Assembly: GCF_000429185.2 (NCBI RefSeq)
Contig: NZ_AUBJ02000001.1
Coordinates: 930,001 to 994,000 of the forward strand
DNA from: Actinoalloteichus caeruleus DSM 43889
GTDB lineage: Bacteria; Actinomycetota; Actinomycetes; Mycobacteriales; Pseudonocardiaceae
DNA: 64,000 nucleotides
Reading direction: 5' to 3'
The notes below the pieces were generated by a model. The model did not search any database. It saw only the letters and a program-made list of their open reading frames with translations, and was not told the DNA's origin. Position 1 is the first letter of the stretch. Each line of letters begins with the position of its first letter. Below are positions 54,855 through 64,000 of the stretch, piece by piece. The translations under genes and the position numbers were made by a program.

Positions 54855-55430
54855 CCTCAGTCAACGCCGACATCGCATCGTCCATCACGATCACCCGCGC
54901 ATCCCACGACAGAGCCCGCGCGATCTCGACACACCGCTGATCCGCGATCGACAGCCCCCACCGGCCGCCACGGATCCAGATCCACCCCCAGCCAATCGAA
55001 CAACCCCACGCCCGCGAACCACATCCGCCACCCAACAACCCACCGCCCGAACCACGCCCGCGAACCACATCCGCCACCCAACAACCCACCGCCCGAACCA
55101 CGCCCGCGAACCACCCATGAACACGTCCTCCGCGACCGCGGATCACCGGCGCGGCCCCGGACGACGCACCGCGATACCAGCGGAACACGCCTCCGCCAGA
55201 CCAGAAGCACGCCACACCACCCCATCCACCCGCAACTGCCGACATCCGGCCGGCCCACACCCGCCAACACGGCCACCCCGTCGACTTCCCGCCCCGTTCC
55301 CGCCCACACACACACAAGGCGCGCACCCCCCGCGAACAACTCCACCCCCACCCCGAGCAAACGCCCACACCCACCCGACATACCCGCCGACCTCGAACAA
55401 CGACACCACCACAACCGCCTCCCACACTCA
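54855..55430 (-). pseudogene. Decayed sugar ABC importer ATPase (RbsA/XylG type)
   Basis: Minus-strand fragments appear in the right order but in three frames. They are GGNGAG and GKST (Walker A), [37 protein letters not shown], and then [33 protein letters not shown], which is the signature and Walker B of a CUT2 ATPase with DEPTSAL worn to DDAMSAL. The second half of the protein is missing. A 46-bp tandem repeat interrupts it. Many lesions show real decay. Confidence 0.7.
55006..55113. repeat. 46-bp direct tandem repeat, about 2.3 copies
   Basis: Two identical 46-bp units (55006-55051, 55052-55097), each starting CCACGCCCGCGAACCACATC, are followed by a partial third copy to 55113. They lie inside the decayed ATPase gene and probably arose by slippage after it stopped being selected. 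Confidence 0.85.
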
Positions 55431-55435
55431 GCCCC

Positions 55436-55480
55436 CGCCACGCCACTCACCGCCACGCCACTCACCGCCACGCCGCGCAC
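55436..55480. repeat. 15-bp tandem repeat, three copies
   Basis: CGCCACGCCACTCAC occurs twice exactly (55436-55450, 55451-55465) and once with changes (55466-55480), upstream of the decayed ATPase fragment. Confidence 0.7.
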
Positions 55481-55650
55481 CGCTCCCGCTCGACGCGGAA
55501 ACGCGCCACACCAGGGTGTCCCGTCGAGCCTTTCCCCGCACCCAACACAACAAGATCCCCCAACCCCCACCACCCGGAACCCGAACACCCCGCACAACAC
55601 GACGGCGGGGTACGGCCACCACACCGCACCCCGCCGGCACCCCAACGAAC

Positions 55651-57039
55651 TCAGCCGTCACACCCCGCCGAATTCAACCGGAACGACACCGGAGCCTCAT
55701 TGGACCCGGCATGACGCGCAGTGAACCCGACCGTGACCGAACCTCCCACCCCGATCGTCGCGTTCCACCCCTCATCCCTCGCACGAACCGCCGTGCCCTC
55801 CTGCGAGAACACCGCGTTCCACCCGTGATCAATCCGCTGCCCGGAAGGGAAATCCCACTCCAGGATCCACCCGCTCACCGGCCGACCCGACACGTTCGTC
55901 ACCACGACCTCACCACTGAACCCCGTCGACCAGCTGTTCGTCACCCGATAACCCACACGACAACCCTCCACCGGCGCTCCACCACCACCGAACGCCTGGT
56001 GCACCGCGTCATAGGCGGGCTTGGGCCGCAGATCCTCATCGAAGAGCAACGCCGCCCCCTCCCCCGGGAAGTGGTCCGGGATCCACGAATACCGATCCGT
56101 GAAACCCCACGTCGTCACACTCACACACCGCGACACCGCCAGGCAGGCCTCCACCACCGCACGGTAGTCCTCCGCCTGCGTGGCCAACTTCTCCGCCGTC
56201 ACCGGCAACCCCATCCGAATATCCAGCTCCGTGATCGCCACGTCCAACCCCAACGCCGCGAACCGCTCGATGTTCTCCCGGATCCCACCCGGCACCGCCC
56301 CCACGATCAGATGCCCCTGAAGACCCACCCCGTCCAACGGCACCCCCGCCGCCACCAGATCCCGCGCCAACTCGTACAACGCATCACTCTTCGCGTTCAG
56401 CCCCTCCACGTTGTAGTCATTGACGTACAACTTGGCCCCCGGATCAGCCTCCCGCGCCGCCCGCAACGCCGTCGCCACGTAATCCACACCGAACGCCCTG
56501 GTCCACAACGTGTCCCGCAACGAACCATCCTCGTTGAACGGCTCGTTCACCACATCCCACGCATACACCTCACCCCGGTAGTGACCAGCGACCTCCGCGA
56601 TGTGGTGACGCATGATCCCGTCCAACTCCACCGCCGAGAAGTCCCCCTCGGTCAACCACCCCGGCAACTGGCTGTGCCACACCAACGTGTGGCCACGAAC
56701 CTGCTGCCCCGCCGCCCTCGCCGCCTCCACGACGGCGTCCCCCCGCTCGAAACTGAACACACCACGCGCCGGCTCGGTCGCATCCCACTTCATGTCATTG
56801 CCCGGCGTGAGCATGTCGAACTCCCGCGCGGACACCGCCGCGTACTCACCGTCCCGCAGCTCCTCGACCGTGGCGGCGCTCCCGATGCGCACCCCACGCT
56901 CAGCGGCCAGATCACGCAACGGAACGTCCTGCGCGACCCCGACCCCCGCACGATCCCCGGCCCCGGCAACCACCACCGGCCCGGCCAACCCCAACCCCGC
57001 CGCCAACCCGACGACGACAAGTCCACGTACCCAAGGCAT
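55651..57039 (-). CDS. Secreted GH10 endo-1,4-beta-xylanase with C-terminal CBM2
   Basis: The 462-residue protein has a signal peptide ([28 protein letters not shown]) and a GH10 domain over about residues 30-345: [30 protein letters not shown], acid/base Glu in [10 protein letters not shown] near 166, nucleophile Glu in [10 protein letters not shown] near 269, and [17 protein letters not shown]2 follows at about 362-462 ([21 protein letters not shown]...[14 protein letters not shown], with a terminal Cys pair partner). It cuts xylan and binds cellulose or xylan. ATG 57039 is chosen because AGGAG precedes it. No CelR palindrome was found upstream. Confidence 0.94.
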   Translation of the reverse strand: MPWVRGLVVVGLAAGLGLAGPVVVAGAGDRAGVGVAQDVPLRDLAAERGVRIGSAATVEELRDGEYAAVSAREFDMLTPGNDMKWDATEPARGVFSFERGDAVVEAARAAGQQVRGHTLVWHSQLPGWLTEGDFSAVELDGIMRHHIAEVAGHYRGEVYAWDVVNEPFNEDGSLRDTLWTRAFGVDYVATALRAAREADPGAKLYVNDYNVEGLNAKSDALYELARDLVAAGVPLDGVGLQGHLIVGAVPGGIRENIERFAALGLDVAITELDIRMGLPVTAEKLATQAEDYRAVVEACLAVSRCVSVTTWGFTDRYSWIPDHFPGEGAALLFDEDLRPKPAYDAVHQAFGGGGAPVEGCRVGYRVTNSWSTGFSGEVVVTNVSGRPVSGWILEWDFPSGQRIDHGWNAVFSQEGTAVRARDEGWNATIGVGGSVTVGFTARHAGSNEAPVSFRLNSAGCDG

Positions 57040-57300
57040 ACCGCTCTCCTGACTTCTCGTGAGTACAGGTGCGCGCCCGGAACAGGAAGCTACCCCGCCC
57101 ATACCCCCAGGTACAGACCTCCACACACCACCCACCCCAACTTCCCCCACCCCACCCCGCACCACCTACCCCGACCGGCCCAACCCCACACGACCCCGGC
57201 CCAGTCCCCCTCCAACGGCCACCGAGGAGCACCTCGACGCGGAACGCACCGGGGACCACACCGCGCACCACGACCAGCGCACCCCGGCCCCGACCAACCC

Positions 57301-58164
57301 CTACCGGCGGGCAAGGTGACGCCACACCTCCGGCTCAGCCTCCAGGAACTCCCCGAACGTCCACGGACGCACACCCGTCACCGCCTGAACCGTGTGACTG
57401 GTCACCGAACTCTCCCCCGAGGCCACCGCCAGGTACGACCCCACCCACGCATCCACCTGCCACTCCGCCGCCCCTGCCCGCGCCCGCACCGCCTCCTCCA
57501 CCGTCTCCTCCCGGTACCGGATGTTCCGCCCGGTCACCTCCGACAACACCCGCACCGTCTCCCCGAAACCAAGAGCACACGGCCCCGACACGTCATACAC
57601 CTGATCCGCGTGCACCTCGTCCACCAACACCTCCACCGCCAACCGGGCCACATCCTCCCGAGCCACCCACGCCACCCGACCACCCCCAGCCGGAGCCGAA
57701 AGCACCCCGTCCTCCCCCACGAACCCCGGCGCCACATCCGCGTAGAACGTGTTGCGCAACGACGTCAACCGCAGCCCCGCGCCGCTGATCAGCCGCTCGG
57801 TCTCCCCGTGCTCCCGCGCGAACCGGAAACTCGCCCGAGGAGCCGCCCCCATGAACGACGTGTAGACCACCCGCTCAACCCCCGCCGCCACCGCCGCCCG
57901 CACCGCCGCCCGGTGCAACGGCATCCGATCAGCCGCCTCCGGCGCCGACACCAGGAACACCGTCCGCACCCCCCGAAACGCCTCAACCAACGCCGCCTCC
58001 TCCTCGAAGGACGCCACCGCCACCTCCGCGGCACCCGCCCCCACCGGAACCCGACCCGGATCCCGAACCACCACCCGCTGGCGGGCCCCCCGCTCGGCGA
58101 GACGACGCACGACACGACGCCCCAACTGGCCACTCGCACCCGTCACCGCGATCAGATCAGTCAC
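57301..58164 (-). CDS. NmrA-like NAD(P)-binding oxidoreductase (QOR2-like SDR)
   Basis: The 287-residue protein has the atypical SDR glycine motif [23 protein letters not shown], then [37 protein letters not shown], and [13 protein letters not shown]. This fits NmrA/QOR2-type proteins, which reduce quinones or sense NADP(H). GTG 58164 has GGGAG just upstream. It diverges from the GntR gene over 119 bp and may be under its control. Confidence 0.88.
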   Translation of the reverse strand: MTDLIAVTGASGQLGRRVVRRLAERGARQRVVVRDPGRVPVGAGAAEVAVASFEEEAALVEAFRGVRTVFLVSAPEAADRMPLHRAAVRAAVAAGVERVVYTSFMGAAPRASFRFAREHGETERLISGAGLRLTSLRNTFYADVAPGFVGEDGVLSAPAGGGRVAWVAREDVARLAVEVLVDEVHADQVYDVSGPCALGFGETVRVLSEVTGRNIRYREETVEEAVRARAGAAEWQVDAWVGSYLAVASGESSVTSHTVQAVTGVRPWTFGEFLEAEPEVWRHLARR

Positions 58165-58248
58165 ACCCCACTCCCTACCCGATCACCACACCACGATCCA
58201 GACCGCCACGCCCCCGCCACCGAACCCGGCCCCACCACCACACCGGGG

Positions 58249-58278
58249 TTGACGACGACGCCACCCGAAATGCAATAT
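58249..58278 (+). promoter_or_regulatory. Leaderless promoter of the GntR-acdS genes
   Basis: TTGACG (58249-58254), 18 bases, and CAATAT (58273-58278) are followed five bases later by the ATG of the GntR gene. No ribosome site is present. Confidence 0.55.
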
Positions 58279-58282
58279 TTCG
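58266..58282. promoter_or_regulatory. Inverted repeat over the -10 of the GntR gene (candidate autoregulatory operator)
   Basis: CGAAAT-GCAAT-ATTTCG has perfect 6-bp arms and covers the -10 region and transcription start. The AT-rich core stands out. A GntR dimer binding here would block transcription. Confidence 0.5.
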
Positions 58283-58283
58283 C

Positions 58284-59006
58284 ATGCCCGTCCCCCACCC
58301 CACCCAACCCCAACTCCGCCGCACCCTCCTCCGCGACAACGCCTTCCACCTGCTCCGAGACGCCATCGTCACCGGCACACTCGCACCCGGTGAACGCCTC
58401 CGCGACACCGAACTCGAACACTGGCTCGGAGTCAGCCGAACCCCTATCAGAGAAGCACTCGCCCGCCTGGAACAGGCCGGCCTGGTCCACACCGTCCCCG
58501 GCCGCTCCACCGTCGTCGCCCCCCTCAACCCCCGACAGGTCCACGACGCACAACTCGTCGTCTCGGCGATGCACGAACTCGCCGTCCGCGAAGCCACCCC
58601 CCACCTGGGCCCCACCCACCACAACGCCATGCGCACCGCCAACCACCAACTGGCCGCCGCACTGGAAGCCGGCGACCCCGACACCGCCATCGCCGCCGAC
58701 GACGCCTTCCACTCCGTCGCCGTCTCAGCAGCGGCCAACCACGCCATCACCGCCGTCCTCGACCAGTTCACCCCCCTGCTCCGACGCGTGGAACGCCTCA
58801 GGTTCTCCGCGCTCACCGGACGGGACTCCGTCGCCCAACACGACCACATCCTCAACCTGTGCACCCAGGGCGACGCCGAGAACGCGGCGCGGGCCACCCG
58901 CACCAACTGGAACACGCTCCGCCCCTTGCTCGACCTCCCCACCACACCAGCGCCCCACCAGCACGCGGACGACGAAGGACACCGAGTCACCCACCCCACC
59001 ACCTGA
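58284..59006 (+). CDS. GntR-family transcriptional regulator (FadR/FCD subfamily)
   Basis: The 240-residue regulator has a winged HTH at residues 10-78 ([49 protein letters not shown]). An all-helical FCD ligand domain follows, with metal-site histidines ([16 protein letters not shown]). It lies 25 bp upstream of acdS in the same direction. GntR genes are known next to acdS in Actinobacteria, so control of ACC deaminase is likely. The mRNA looks leaderless and the inverted repeat over its -10 suggests autoregulation. Confidence 0.92.
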   Translation: MPVPHPTQPQLRRTLLRDNAFHLLRDAIVTGTLAPGERLRDTELEHWLGVSRTPIREALARLEQAGLVHTVPGRSTVVAPLNPRQVHDAQLVVSAMHELAVREATPHLGPTHHNAMRTANHQLAAALEAGDPDTAIAADDAFHSVAVSAAANHAITAVLDQFTPLLRRVERLRFSALTGRDSVAQHDHILNLCTQGDAENAARATRTNWNTLRPLLDLPTTPAPHQHADDEGHRVTHPTT

Positions 59007-59031
59007 CCACCCGGCCCACCGGAAGGAAACC

Positions 59032-60039
59032 ATGTCCCTCGACGGCTTCCCCCGTTTCCCCCTCCTGCTCGGCCCCTCTCCGCTGCACCCCCTCGACCGC
59101 CTCAGCCAGGAACTCGGTGGCGCCCGCATCTGGGCGAAACGCGAGGACCTCAACTCCGGCCTCGCCTTCGGTGGCAACAAGACCCGCAAGCTCGAGTACC
59201 TGGTCGCCGACGCGCTGGCCACCGGAGCGGACACCCTGGTCTCCATCGGCGGCGTGCAGTCGAACCACACCCGCCAGGTGGCCGCCGCCGCGGCCCGCGC
59301 CGGCCTCCGGGCCGTACTCGTCCAGGAGAGCTGGGTGAACTGGGCCGACGACAACTACGACCGGGTCGGGAACATCCAGCTCTCCCGCATGCTCGGCGCC
59401 GACGTCAGACTCGTGGACGCCGACTTCGGCATCGGCGTGAAGGAAAGCTGGGAAAAGGCCATCGCTGAGGTCCGAGCTGCCGGCGGGAGCCCCTACCCCA
59501 TCCCCGCCGGCGGCTCCGACCACCGACTGGGCGGCCTCGGCTTCGCCGGCTGGATCCGCGAACTCGAAACCCAGGAGGCCGAGCTGGGCGTCCACTTCGA
59601 CACCGTCGTGGTCTGCTCGGTCACCGGGAGCACCCAGGCCGGCATGATCGCGGGAAACGCGCTGAGCCCCCGACCGCGCCGCATCATCGGGATCGACGGG
59701 TCAGCGAACCCCACCGCGACCAGGGGGCAGGTCAGCCGGATCGCCAGGGCCACCGCCAGGCTACTGGGCGTCGAGCGGGAACTGGAGGAGGCGGAGATCG
59801 TGCTCGACGACCGCTACCACGGTGGTGTGTACGGTGTCCCGGACGACACCACCCTGGCCGCGATCGGGACGGCCGCCCGGTTGGAGGGCATGATCACCGA
59901 CCCGGTGTACGAGGGGAAGTCGATGGCCGGGCTGATCGACCTGGTGCGGCGACGGGAGATCCCGGAGGACTCCACGGTCCTGTTCGCGCACCTGGGCGGT
60001 CAACCCGCGATCAACGGCTACTCCTCCGTCCTCGGCTGA
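59032..60039 (+). CDS. acdS: 1-aminocyclopropane-1-carboxylate (ACC) deaminase
   Basis: The 335-residue PLP enzyme follows the ACC deaminase sequence closely: [42 protein letters not shown] (PLP Lys50), [15 protein letters not shown] (Ser nucleophile region), [13 protein letters not shown] (phosphate cup), and [14 protein letters not shown] with the Tyr-Glu pair that separates ACC deaminase from D-cysteine desulfhydrase. It breaks the ethylene precursor ACC into ammonia and 2-oxobutyrate, a plant-associated trait. GGAAGGAAA precedes the ATG. Confidence 0.92.
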   Translation: MSLDGFPRFPLLLGPSPLHPLDRLSQELGGARIWAKREDLNSGLAFGGNKTRKLEYLVADALATGADTLVSIGGVQSNHTRQVAAAAARAGLRAVLVQESWVNWADDNYDRVGNIQLSRMLGADVRLVDADFGIGVKESWEKAIAEVRAAGGSPYPIPAGGSDHRLGGLGFAGWIRELETQEAELGVHFDTVVVCSVTGSTQAGMIAGNALSPRPRRIIGIDGSANPTATRGQVSRIARATARLLGVERELEEAEIVLDDRYHGGVYGVPDDTTLAAIGTAARLEGMITDPVYEGKSMAGLIDLVRRREIPEDSTVLFAHLGGQPAINGYSSVLG

Positions 60040-60071
60040 GGACGGGCACTTCGACGCCCACCCGGTCATAA

Positions 60072-61196
<1,125 letters not shown>

Positions 61197-62054
61197 CCCG
61201 TCCAGCTCGACAGCGATGCCTGTCCGCCTTCGAATGCTGAGGGCTGCCGGTTCGTCCTGAGGTGGGTTTCGACGGGTCTTGGCGGGTTTTTGCTTCGGTT
61301 TTTTGAGTACTGATTTTAGTTGAGACTGAAGCGATAAATATCTCTGAAATTTGTTTGCGGTTGGACGTCCTCGGGGCCCACAGCCAGCTCCGCTCCGGTA
61401 CATCTGGTCACACCCGTCCCCGCGCAGCCGACGGAAGGGCTGGCCGTGCCACCTCGCGAGGGCATCCGTGGCGATTCGGTCGAGGACCGTCCACCGCGTT
61501 CGTGATCGGTCGGTCCCGCCACCTCTGGCCTCCCGGGACGAATTCCCCCACCCGCCGACCCCACGGGCACGGAAATAGCCGGAACCCCGGTTGGAGTTCG
61601 ACTGGGCCATCCGCCCAGGGCCGGACGAACGATGGGGAACTGGGCCATTCGATCCAGCCCACCAGACGGGACGACCGCACTTCCGGCACCCATTCCACAA
61701 CTGGTGTCCGAAACGACCCACATCGTGTTCCCAAGGCCGGCCGCACCTCGGCGACGCGCTGATCACCGGCCATATCGCCCAGCGGCAGCGGGTGGGGCGC
61801 GCCGTCGCCGCCAGGCCCAGAACGGAGGGCAGCGATTTTCACGCAGTTGGCCGAGAGGCCAGAATAACGGGACTGGTCCCCCATTCCCATCGCGTGCGTT
61901 CGTCCGCGCCATCCGGGACTGCTCCGAATGACGCGCGACTTCCTTTCCTGACGAAACTCCACGTTACCCTTGCGGGCGCACCGAATCCTGACCTGTGTTC
62001 GCACGGGATACCAACGCGTGTTCGACGAAGAACCCGTTTCCGGTAGGAGGCTTC
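61197..62054. other. Gene-poor stretch with an AT-rich patch
   Basis: About 860 bp without a supported gene. Frames on both strands lack motifs and good starts. An unusually AT-rich patch at about 61282-61360 (T-runs, then GATAAATATCTC) stands out. It could be a promoter or terminator zone or a transfer scar. Nothing in it identifies a mobile element. Confidence 0.5.
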
Positions 62055-63308
62055 ATGCCGCACCATCGGTTGACGACCCGTCTGTCCGCGGCCGTCTCGG
62101 TCGCACTCGTCCCCCTCTTAGTAGGAGCCACCACGTCCACCCCGGTCGGCGGTACCGCGCACGTTCCCGCTGCCGAGGCGACGGAGAACGCCGACACGGC
62201 CAACCTGGACCAGCTCTCCCTGGACACGACACTCGTGGCCAGCGGACTCTCCCGCCCCACCGCGATCGCCGCGCCCGACGACGGCAGCGGTCGGCTCTTC
62301 ATCACCGAGAAACCCGGGACGGTCCGCAGCTACCACCCCGACACCGGCCTGTCCTCGTCTCCCCTGCTGGACATCGTCGACCGGGTGAACGGTGCCGGCA
62401 ACGAGCGCGGTCTGCTCGGGATCGCCACCGCCCCTGACTTCACCACCAACCCGCAGGTGTACGTGAGCTACACCAGCCAGCCCGACGGCGACGTCACCCT
62501 CTCGCGCTTCACCCTGGACACCGCCGCCGAGCGGGCGATCGACCCGGCCAGCGAAGAGGTGCTGCTCACCGAGGAACATCCCACCTACAACAACCACAAC
62601 GGTGGGGAGGTGGCGTTCGGCCCCGACGGACACCTCTACTGGAGCCTCGGCGACGGCGGCGGTTCGGGGGACCCCGACAACAACGCGACCGACCTGGGCA
62701 CCCTGCTCGGGAAAATAGTCCGCATCGACGTGGGACCGGACTGCGCGGCCGCCGGCTACTGCGTCCCCGAGGACAACCCCTTCGTCGACAACGCGGAGGC
62801 GAAGCCCGAGATCTGGTCCTACGGGCTGCGCAACGCCTGGCGCTTCTCCTTCGACCACGTCGACGAGACGCTGTGGATCGCCGATGTCGGGCAGGGTGCC
62901 TACGAGGAGATCAACCACGTGCCCGCGGACCTCGCGGGGGCCCACTTCGGCTGGTCCTGCCTGGAGGGACCAGCGACCTTCGACGAATCCCGCTGCGAGG
63001 AGGACATCGACTACGTGGACCCGGTCTTCTGGTACCGCACGTCCCTGGACGGGTGCGCGATCATCGGTGGGCACGTCTACCGGGGTGAACTGTACGAGGA
63101 CATCGCCGCCGGCACCTACGTGACCGCGGACTACTGCTCGGCCACCGCCTGGGGGGTGGTGCCGGGTGAGGACGGGTACGAGAGCGCCGTGATCGGGGAG
63201 ACCCCAATCCAGGTGACCACCTTCGGCACGGACGCCGACGGCGAGCTCTACCTGGTCAACGACCTCCCGGGCCAGCTGTACTCGGTGTCGTTCTCGACGT
63301 CCGGCTGA
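62055..63308 (+). CDS. Secreted PQQ-dependent sugar dehydrogenase-like protein (glucose/sorbosone dehydrogenase family)
   Basis: The 417-residue protein has a signal peptide (LSAAVSVALVPLLVGA). A six-bladed propeller of the soluble aldose/sorbosone dehydrogenase family follows: GLSRPTAIAAPDDGSGRLFITEKPGTV, NERGLLGIATAPDF, YNNHNGGEVAFGPDGHLYWSLGDGGGSGDP, GLRNAWRFSFD, LWIADVGQGAYEEIN, HFGWSCLEG, and GGHVYRG. It should act outside the cell on sugars or polyols, possibly with PQQ. GGAGG precedes ATG 62055. Confidence 0.9.
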   Translation: MPHHRLTTRLSAAVSVALVPLLVGATTSTPVGGTAHVPAAEATENADTANLDQLSLDTTLVASGLSRPTAIAAPDDGSGRLFITEKPGTVRSYHPDTGLSSSPLLDIVDRVNGAGNERGLLGIATAPDFTTNPQVYVSYTSQPDGDVTLSRFTLDTAAERAIDPASEEVLLTEEHPTYNNHNGGEVAFGPDGHLYWSLGDGGGSGDPDNNATDLGTLLGKIVRIDVGPDCAAAGYCVPEDNPFVDNAEAKPEIWSYGLRNAWRFSFDHVDETLWIADVGQGAYEEINHVPADLAGAHFGWSCLEGPATFDESRCEEDIDYVDPVFWYRTSLDGCAIIGGHVYRGELYEDIAAGTYVTADYCSATAWGVVPGEDGYESAVIGETPIQVTTFGTDADGELYLVNDLPGQLYSVSFSTSG

Positions 63309-63404
63309 GCGCTGCCGGTGGGAGGTGACCGGCGGCACGATGATGATCGGCTGGCCGCCGCCTTCCGCCGGCCCCGAGGTGGCCCGGCCGTGGCGGCCTC
63401 GGGG

Positions 63405-63410
63405 TATGTT
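63405..63410 (+). promoter_or_regulatory. Probable -10 for the leaderless small HTH gene
   Basis: TATGTT is followed by six bases and then ATG 63417. No Shine-Dalgarno site and no clear -35 are visible. Confidence 0.4.
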
Positions 63411-63416
63411 GCCGAC

Positions 63417-63644
63417 ATGTCGGACAGTGTGCTCGCGGATCTGGTCAGCGCGGCCGAAGGCGAGGACCCGTTGGACGCGCTGCGCGCCACGGCGGAACTG
63501 CGCCGCCGTTCCGAACGGTTGGAGGCCGTGCAGGTGCGACGGGCTCGGGTGGCGGGTGTCTCCTGGGCCCGCATCGCCGAGGTGCTCGGTGTCAGCAAGC
63601 AGGCCGTGCACAAGAAGTACGGCAGCGGCGGCCTCTTCCGCTGA
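63417..63644 (+). CDS. Small helix-turn-helix protein
   Basis: The 75-residue protein has an N-terminal helix rich in Ala/Glu (SDSVLADLVSAAEGEDPLDALRATAELRRRSERLEAVQV). A C-terminal HTH follows, ARVAGVSWARIAEVLGVSKQAVHKKYG. It is a common small actinobacterial DNA-binding protein of unknown target. Upstream in-frame codons are rejected because they lack coding character; the -10 spacing suggests a leaderless start at 63417. Confidence 0.82.
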   Translation: MSDSVLADLVSAAEGEDPLDALRATAELRRRSERLEAVQVRRARVAGVSWARIAEVLGVSKQAVHKKYGSGGLFR

Positions 63645-64000
63645 CCCTGCCTGATCTCCGCTGCCGGCCCCGGGGCCCCCGCGTGCTCCCGGCCGCCAGG
63701 TCGAGGTGTGTCCCTGAGGCCGACCGAGCACCCTGGTTGGTCCACGCGGCATCGCCACCGGTGTCCGTCGTCCACCCTCCTTCGTCTGGTCGCCCTCAGC
63801 GCGTCGTGACCGGTGGCGAGGACCGTCGACGACGTCCTTGGCAGCATCCCTGGTGACCTCCTCCCGCGTCGTCCCTGGCAGGCGGCGCACCCGGCGGCCC
63901 GAACCGCGAGGGGAGTTGTCCACAGGGCGAGGTTGTCCACAGGGCGTGGCCCGGGGTGCCGCGAAACCGGGGCGTGGTCGGCCACTGTTGTCCGCGGAAG
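63645..64000. other. Non-coding window end
   Basis: No supported gene lies in the last 356 bp. Two DnaA-box-like repeats are listed separately. Confidence 0.45.
63916..63941. promoter_or_regulatory. Two DnaA-box-like repeats in tandem
   Basis: TTGTCCACA occurs at 63916-63924 and 63933-63941, within a 17-bp repeat of TTGTCCACAGGGCG. This equals the actinobacterial DnaA box. Two copies alone do not make an origin; they could titrate DnaA or regulate a gene to the right. Confidence 0.5.

Noticed and set aside
55006-55113. Possible CRISPR array
   Set aside because: The 46-bp units are directly adjacent with no spacers, only about two copies, and no cas genes.
55117-59031. Very long plus-strand open frame leading into acdS
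   Set aside because: It runs antisense through the GH10 and NmrA genes; the translation is Pro/Arg/His-rich and the real acdS start has its own ribosome site at 59021-59029.
61282-61360. AT-rich patch as an insertion-sequence end or attachment site
   Set aside because: No inverted terminal repeats, target duplication, transposase or integrase remnant could be seen; only the composition is odd.

Overview
The window is GC-rich actinobacterial chromosome. Third codon positions are almost all G or C, GTG starts are common, and several genes look leaderless. A perfect CelR operator (TGGGAGCGCTCCCA) stands before a secreted GH6 cellulase, with a GH10-CBM2 xylanase and a GH127 enzyme nearby. This points to a plant-biomass-degrading Nocardiopsaceae-type organism (Thermobifida, Streptomonospora or Nocardiopsis relatives). 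That placement is inference from gene content, not from a marker gene. No RNA genes, CRISPR arrays, intact insertion sequences or prophage genes were seen.

Layout. 0-2.3 kb: a gene end, a long coiled-coil protein with a putative zinc knuckle, and a YigZ/IMPACT protein. 2.3-10.3 kb: a peptide uptake and degradation block, with DppA D-aminopeptidase and an M20 peptidase on the minus strand. Divergent from them is an ABC peptide importer (binding protein with a C-terminal membrane anchor, two permeases, one fused double ATPase). 10.4-12.8 kb: a THEM6-type thioesterase, an ECF sigma factor with a SnoaL-like C-terminus, and a RibD-C/DHFR-like reductase. 12.8-15.5 kb: mostly non-coding, with one orphan lactococcin-972-like bacteriocin and two striking AT-rich palindromes. 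15.5-31.9 kb: mixed housekeeping and accessory genes (FAD oxidoreductase, carboxylesterase, decayed XRE-cupin regulator, GNAT, OsmC, methyltransferase, XRE-cupin regulator, CapA-like protein, phosphoribosyltransferase-hydrolase fusion, PolX/PHP polymerase, guanine deaminase, orphan N6 DNA methylase). 32-37.7 kb: PP2C phosphatase, DUF488, four-carbon acid sugar kinase, P450, and a membrane-anchored unknown.

37.9-47.6 kb is the most interesting block. It is one tightly overlapping operon of ten genes: a BMP-type nucleoside ABC importer (lipoprotein, double ATPase, two permeases), a nucleoside phosphorylase, a DszC-like flavin monooxygenase, then MtnA, MtnC, MtnB and MtnD. It reads as import of methylthioadenosine (or a similar 5'-modified nucleoside) coupled directly to methionine salvage, with an unexplained sulfur-oxidising-type flavoprotein in the middle.

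47.8-57 kb: polysaccharide degradation (GH127, GH6, GH10-CBM2) interrupted by a CsoR-controlled copper ATPase and a decayed sugar-importer ATPase carrying 46-bp tandem repeats. 57.3-61.2 kb: NmrA-like oxidoreductase, a GntR regulator with ACC deaminase (acdS), and a type 2 IPP isomerase. 62-64 kb: a secreted sorbosone-dehydrogenase-like protein, a small HTH protein and two DnaA-box-like repeats.

Data quality. Nine genes between 17.2 and 49.6 kb each carry exactly one lesion. Every lesion is repaired by adding one G or C next to a G/C run, and every span is 2 modulo 3. This looks more like systematic homopolymer deletions in the sequence than real gene decay. Those entries are typed pseudogene because the sequence as given cannot encode the whole product. 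The two multi-lesion remnants (19.7-20.2 kb and 54.9-55.4 kb) look truly decayed.
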